Positions 59,296 to 64,000 of a stretch of DNA of 64,000 bases are shown piece after piece (positions within the stretch are counted from its first letter, which is position 1; the number at the start of each line of letters is the position of its first letter). This DNA comes from Diabrotica undecimpunctata (lineage: Eukaryota > Arthropoda > Insecta > Coleoptera > Chrysomelidae): contig NC_092813.1 in NCBI RefSeq assembly GCF_040954645.1, positions 23,443,235 through 23,507,234 on the forward strand, read 5' to 3'. A program made the position numbers and the translations under genes. The notes below the pieces were generated by a model. That model was not told the DNA's origin. It saw nothing but the letters and a program-made list of their open reading frames with translations, and searched no databases.

Positions 59296-61334
59296 GTTAC
59301 GGTTCTGTAACGATAAAATTTTTAAATAAAATATAATATTAATAAAAAGAAAATAAAGCACGCCGCTGTTCAAATGTTAATAAAGGAATTATTTCTGTGG
59401 TCATATCAAGGGGTCTTTTTCTAAAGTGTAAGAATAGTTATCTATTGCATATGATACGAATTAAAGCGAGATGGACATGTCTCGCCCAAATATCAGAACT
59501 AGTTTTGCAGCCTATACAAAAATATGGATGGGTTCGTCCAAGGTTACTTAATAGCAAGAAATGAAAAACAAAAAGACATTCGAGAGAAGACTGGGAAAGT
59601 GAAATGTTGTCATGTTGATGAAATGGATTATGCCGCAATTCCGGCAGTTAAAAAATTACTTCTAATAATCGTTAATGTTAGTGCTAGTGTAACGAACTTA
59701 GTATGCACGTTCTGTGTAAAAAGTTAAAGTGCTGAAGGTGAAATGGTAAATGGTTTTACAACAACTTTTGGAAAAGCAAGGTAAATTTTACCCAATATAA
59801 AATGCAGCATAGGGCATAGCTGAAATCTAGGCCAACGAATAATTCGACACCTAATAAGAGTCCGAAGAACATCAATAAGTAGACTATTGTGCTTTATTTT
59901 TCTTTAAAAAACCTAGGTTTCGGTAACGCGCTAAGGCCTTTAAGAAAATAAAAAATATACAATATGACTGAACAAATTTCTCATTAATCCGCAGTTTTTA
60001 GTAGTTTTATTCAATCATTTTTGCAATAAATCGTTTACACAGATTAGATTTTACTAAGTTCTAATATTGCATTTAAAAATAGTATTCAGTAAATAAGTTA
60101 GTATTAACATTAAAATTCAACTATAATTAACCTAACTAAAACCTTTAGGGTTTAAGGATAGGATAGAATTGTCCAGTCCTATCGTATAAATAGGTTGGTA
60201 CCAATCCTTAGGGTATATAAATGTTTATTTCTTTATGTAGGTATTTAATGATTAAAATACATTATGTCATTTTACCTCATCTACACAAGAATTTGTTATA
60301 TTATTTTATATTAAACCGACTTTCATAATTTATTGCATTTTATTTCTAGACATAGTTTGTTGTTGGATTTACAGGTTGTCCTATTAGAATATAAAAATTT
60401 ATATTCAATAATACAGGGTTTCTCAGGGTACCTAGTGATTCGTTAACATTATCAGTTGGTCGTAATTACTGAAACTCTGGGTGGTCCACTAAATCGAAGG
60501 GTCTTCAAGCGAAGAAGTAAAAATCGCAAGGAACTGTGGGACAGTGAAGTCTTTTTCTGGGTTTAGAATTTTACTAATCACCGGGGTTGGCTTGGTATCA
60601 CTGTTCTCCCACATTTTTATGGTTCTTCGACCGCGGATCCTCAATTTTAGGGCACAAAGAGCCACGGATCTGTTGTTCCTTTAATCTGGGCACATTAATG
60701 TTAATATAAAAATTAATAAAACGAAAAGCAAAGAAAGTAAAAAATATACGACCGAAGAAACCAACAGCAGACAGTCTAGAAAAACGGTAAAAGAGCTAAT
60801 ATGGCAGCAGAAATAATTTTCCAAATAGAAAAACAGTAAAAAAAATATTAGTACTAAAAAGAGTACAACAAATTTATTTATGTTTCTATTAGTTAATAAA
60901 AACTATAGAATTCTTTTGTCTAAAAGAAACATTAGGTTATGTAAGGTACTTAATAATTTCTAAAGCAGATTTGATCTGCATCAAACCCTTTGTTTGCTTA
61001 CAACAGACCAAGGGATGTCAAGTCCTTAAAAAACCAAAATTAAAAGTTTTTCAGTATTTAAATAATACATATTATACATGAGTGTATAAAACGTTCTATA
61101 TACCTAAAACGTTGGAATCAAATTTCAAAAATAAATAAAGTTTAAAAAGATAAATTCAAAATAAAGTTCTTTTGTAGGAAAGATAAAGTTTTTGCAATAA
61201 TTCTTTAGAAATAAACTTTAGAAAGAAAGAATATTCAAAATTTAAAAAATAATTTGAAACAAATATAAAACATTTTATTTAAAAAATAAAAACCATTTGG
61301 TAATACCCCATTTAAATTAATATATTAAAATAAA
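59296..61334. other. Unassigned AT-rich sequence and probable LTR/leader of the next BEL/Pao element
   Basis: 59296-60100 has no recognisable coding block; the 67-codon frame at 59524 matches nothing I know. A GC-richer segment at 60440-60700 (GGTGGTCCACTAAATCG... CTTGGTATCACTG) probably belongs to the LTR and primer region of the element starting at 61335, by position and composition only. Confidence 0.35.
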
Positions 61335-64000
61335 ATGTCTAACCACAAAGCCACCCGTGCAGCTTATAAAGGAAAAATTAGTCAAATCCTAAATCAAGTA
61401 AAAAATTCTATCGTAGAGGTTGATCTAGATATTTACGAAGAGATTTTAGGAAAATTGAGGACGTATTATGAAAAATATAATGAAGCATATTTTATGTTGC
61501 TGGAAGATGAAAGGTTCACAGATGATAAAGACAATGAAATGGTGGACCAAATTTATTATGAAGCTATAAAATTAATAAAAGGGACAATGCGGAGGTTGAA
61601 CAGCCAACCAAGTGAAGCTGAACCGATGCTGCAGCCAATGGCGATGGAAGCGAAAGTGAATGTCACTCTTCCTAAAATAAACATACCTGTGTTTTCACAT
61701 GGAAATGAAGAATATGGTCCATTTAAAGAATTATTCAAGTCACTCATCATGGAGAACGAATCAATACCGGAAGTACAAAAGCTGCTATATTTAAAAACGT
61801 CTGTAAAAGGCGAGGCTTTTAAACTACTAGAAAACATACCCGTAAGTGGTGAAAACCTAAGGCTAGCATGGGAGGTGTTAGATTCACGATATGCAAATAA
61901 AGCGCAATTAATAAAAAATATAATTAAAACCCTTTTAAATAATAAACCTATACAGCATTCAAACAATTTAACGAATGACCTACGGGAAATGTATACTAAC
62001 ACTTATAATAGTTGGAACAAACTAAAAAATTTAAATTTAACACCCCAATAAATATTGGATATTCTTATGATCAATATGGTTGAGCAACGATTGGATTATG
62101 GTACAAAAAGGGCACTCGAATTTGGGTCGCATGCCGAAGAAATACAGACTTTTGAAGAGTTTTTAGACAGTGTAAAAGTACACTGTGAACATTTAGAAAA
62201 TTTGAACCATTTCAAAAAGACAGGACCGTCTTTAGAAATAAAGAGGAGAGCTAGTTTCCATATTTCCAACGATAGCAAAGCCGAGGAATGTACTTATTGT
62301 AAATTAAATAACCATAAAATTACCAATTGCTATAAATTTAATAATCTTCTTAACGATCAAAAATATCAATATGTTAAAGAGCATAAGCTTTGTATTAAAT
62401 GTCTAAAAGGACATACAGATAGTTGTAGAAGCGATATAAAATGTAAATATTGCGCAAAAGACCATCATAGTCAAATGCATTTCAGAACTAAAACGGAGAG
62501 TTCTTCAAATATAAACGTGAAAAAAGATTCAAAAAATAATTTTACTAATAATAAAAATAAAAATAGTGCCAATAATGGCTATAAAAATAAAACAAACAGT
62601 AAAACGGATGTCAATGACAATGAGGCAAGTACGTCCGCAAATACAACTGTTAGTTCTAATAATGCTTCTGGTAATCAATCAACAGTTGTGTTGCTTGGTA
62701 CTATCCAAGCGTACGTATATAATGTAAAGGGTCAGAAAAAGGTCGCCAGAATCCTGCTCGATCAAGGCAGCCAGACTTCTTTCTGCACAGAGCAATTTGC
62801 TGAACAATTGAATTTGAAACCTATAGATGCTAAGCTGCAGATAAGGGGCATCGCGGAAAAGGCTTCGGTGTCAAATAAAATGTTAAAATTACGTTTGACA
62901 ACTTTGAATAATAAAAATAAATTTAATATTAAATGTCATATTTTGCCAAAAATCACTGGCGATTTGCCACAGTTACGTATAAATAAAGATAAGTTGCGAT
63001 TGCCGGAAAACTGTAGCCTGGCAGATATAGAATTTAATATACCGGGGAGGGTCGATATCTTGCTCGGAGCCGATTATGCTTATGATATATTGCTAGAAGG
63101 CATTATAAGACTTGGTAAAAATTTACCGATATTACAAAATTCCAAATTCGGACATATCTTGTGTGGTTCGGTTCCTCGATATGCACTGACGGATGCGAAT
63201 TCTTTTGTAGCTTGTGTAAATAATGTTCACTCTACATTTTCACTCCATTCGAATACGGAATCTTCATTAGAAAAATATGTAAAGAAGTTCTGGGAATTGG
63301 AGAGCATCCCTGAAGTGATGATGGACCGGACGCAGGATGAAGTACTGGAGGAGCACTTTCAGAAAAATACAATAATACTACAGGATGGTGCCTATCAAGT
63401 TACTCTACCAGAAAATGATCAAATAAAAGATTTAGGAAGTTCAAGATACCAGGCAGAAAAGAGGTTTCGTGCATTGGAAAATAAATTTAGAACTGCTCCA
63501 GAAGCGTTCCTGGAATATAAACAAGTTATACAGGAGTATATAGACAGCGGACATGTTGAAAAGGTAGAAAATTTACAGGAGTATAAAAATGTACATAATG
63601 TACAAAAATACTATATGCCACATTTTGCGGTAATAAAAACAGAAAGCTCCTCTACGAAAGTGCGCGTCGTTTTTGACTGTTCAGCAAAAACGAATACTGG
63701 TTTGTCCTTGAATGATGTCCTATACAAAGGAATGCAAGTACAACCCAATTTGTATGAAATACTATTAAGGTTTCGTACATTTAGTTATATTTTAATGACG
63801 GATATAGAGAAAATGTTTAGACAAGTCCGTGTCGACCCTAATCAACTGTATTTATTAAATTTTTTGTGGAGAGAAAACCCCACAGATAATTTTGAACACT
63901 ATCAAATGAATAGGCTTCCTTTCGGTCTGACCTGTTCACCCTGGTTGTCCACTAGGGTTTTAAATCAAATCGCGGAGATTAACAAAGATAAACATAAAGG
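61335..64000 (+). pseudogene. BEL/Pao gag-pol, one in-frame stop, continues beyond the window
   Basis: Gag starts MSNHKATRAAYKGKISQILN. The DUF1759-like core is VNVTLPKINIPVF... YLKTSVKGEAFKLLENI. A single TAA at 62049-62051 interrupts it, after which the same frame is open to the window edge (about 650 codons). A zinc knuckle CTYCKLNNHKITNC (C-x2-C-x4-H-x4-C) near 62290 and further C..C..H motifs follow. The aspartic protease is ILLDQGSQTSF (62755), where Asp-Gln-Gly replaces the common Asp-Ser-Gly. The reverse transcriptase shows KYYMPHFAVIK, VRVVFDCSAKT, ILMTDIEKMFRQV (first catalytic Asp) and LPFGLTCSPW; the active-site DD, RNase H and integrase lie outside. A stop in gag alone suggests recent inactivation, or suppression. 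Confidence 0.88.

Noticed and set aside
59524..59727. Small gene of 67 codons
   Set aside because: No family resemblance and no supporting signals; similar random frames occur at this AT content.

Overview
This 64 kb window is AT-rich eukaryotic DNA that consists almost entirely of transposable elements in several layers of nesting. The element families suggest an arthropod, most likely an insect: I-clade LINEs with RNase H, BEL/Pao and Ty3/gypsy elements, GIY-YIG Penelope-like elements (PLEs), spliced TA-target DDE transposons, Tigger, hAT, and a short TTAGG-type telomere-like tract. A beetle with a large repetitive genome would fit, but that is a guess. I recognise no ordinary host housekeeping gene, tRNA, rRNA, CRISPR array or prokaryotic signal.

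Layout. 0.5-3.3 kb, minus strand: a multi-exon gene for a zinc-finger plus tyrosine-recombinase protein, broken by one in-frame stop. 4.5-5.2 kb: tandem copies of a PLE endonuclease fragment. 7.0-9.0 kb: (TA)n tracts, an inverted/direct array of a PLE-type long terminal unit with two complete-looking hammerhead ribozymes, and a PLE 3' end. 9.0-10.3 kb: two mariner-type transposase relics. 10.6-17.4 kb: an I-clade LINE interrupted by a second LINE with an 11 bp target duplication. 17.8-27.1 kb: a spliced DDE transposase pseudogene split by a 7.8 kb TA-flanked transposon, which itself contains another I-clade LINE, a hAT relic and another LINE. 28.9-31.8 kb: a complete 2.8 kb relative of that DDE family with 40 bp terminal inverted repeats. 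32.2-40.1 kb: a foldback element inside an inverted LTR, a DUF7869-type transposase-like pseudogene, and a gypsy LTR, primer site and gag. 40.2-41.8 kb: a Tigger pseudogene. 42.4-43.1 kb: a foldback with 281 bp arms around telomere-like repeats. 43.15-51.1 kb, minus strand: a LINE split by a 4 kb near-perfect PLE palindrome flanked by a 12 bp target duplication. 51.7-57.1 kb: five decayed LINE pieces. 57.1-59.3 kb: a BEL/Pao LTR and gag relic. 61.3-64.0 kb: a BEL/Pao gag-pol with one stop codon, running off the right edge.

The genes do not form a host pathway. Each acts in its own element's mobility (endonuclease, reverse transcriptase, RNase H, gag, protease, DDE transposase or tyrosine recombinase), and nearly all carry visible inactivating lesions. 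The most informative biology is structural: ribozymes within inverted PLE terminal units, a head-to-head PLE inserted as one unit, foldbacks embedded in (TA)n, and precise insertion footprints that let the order of events be read.
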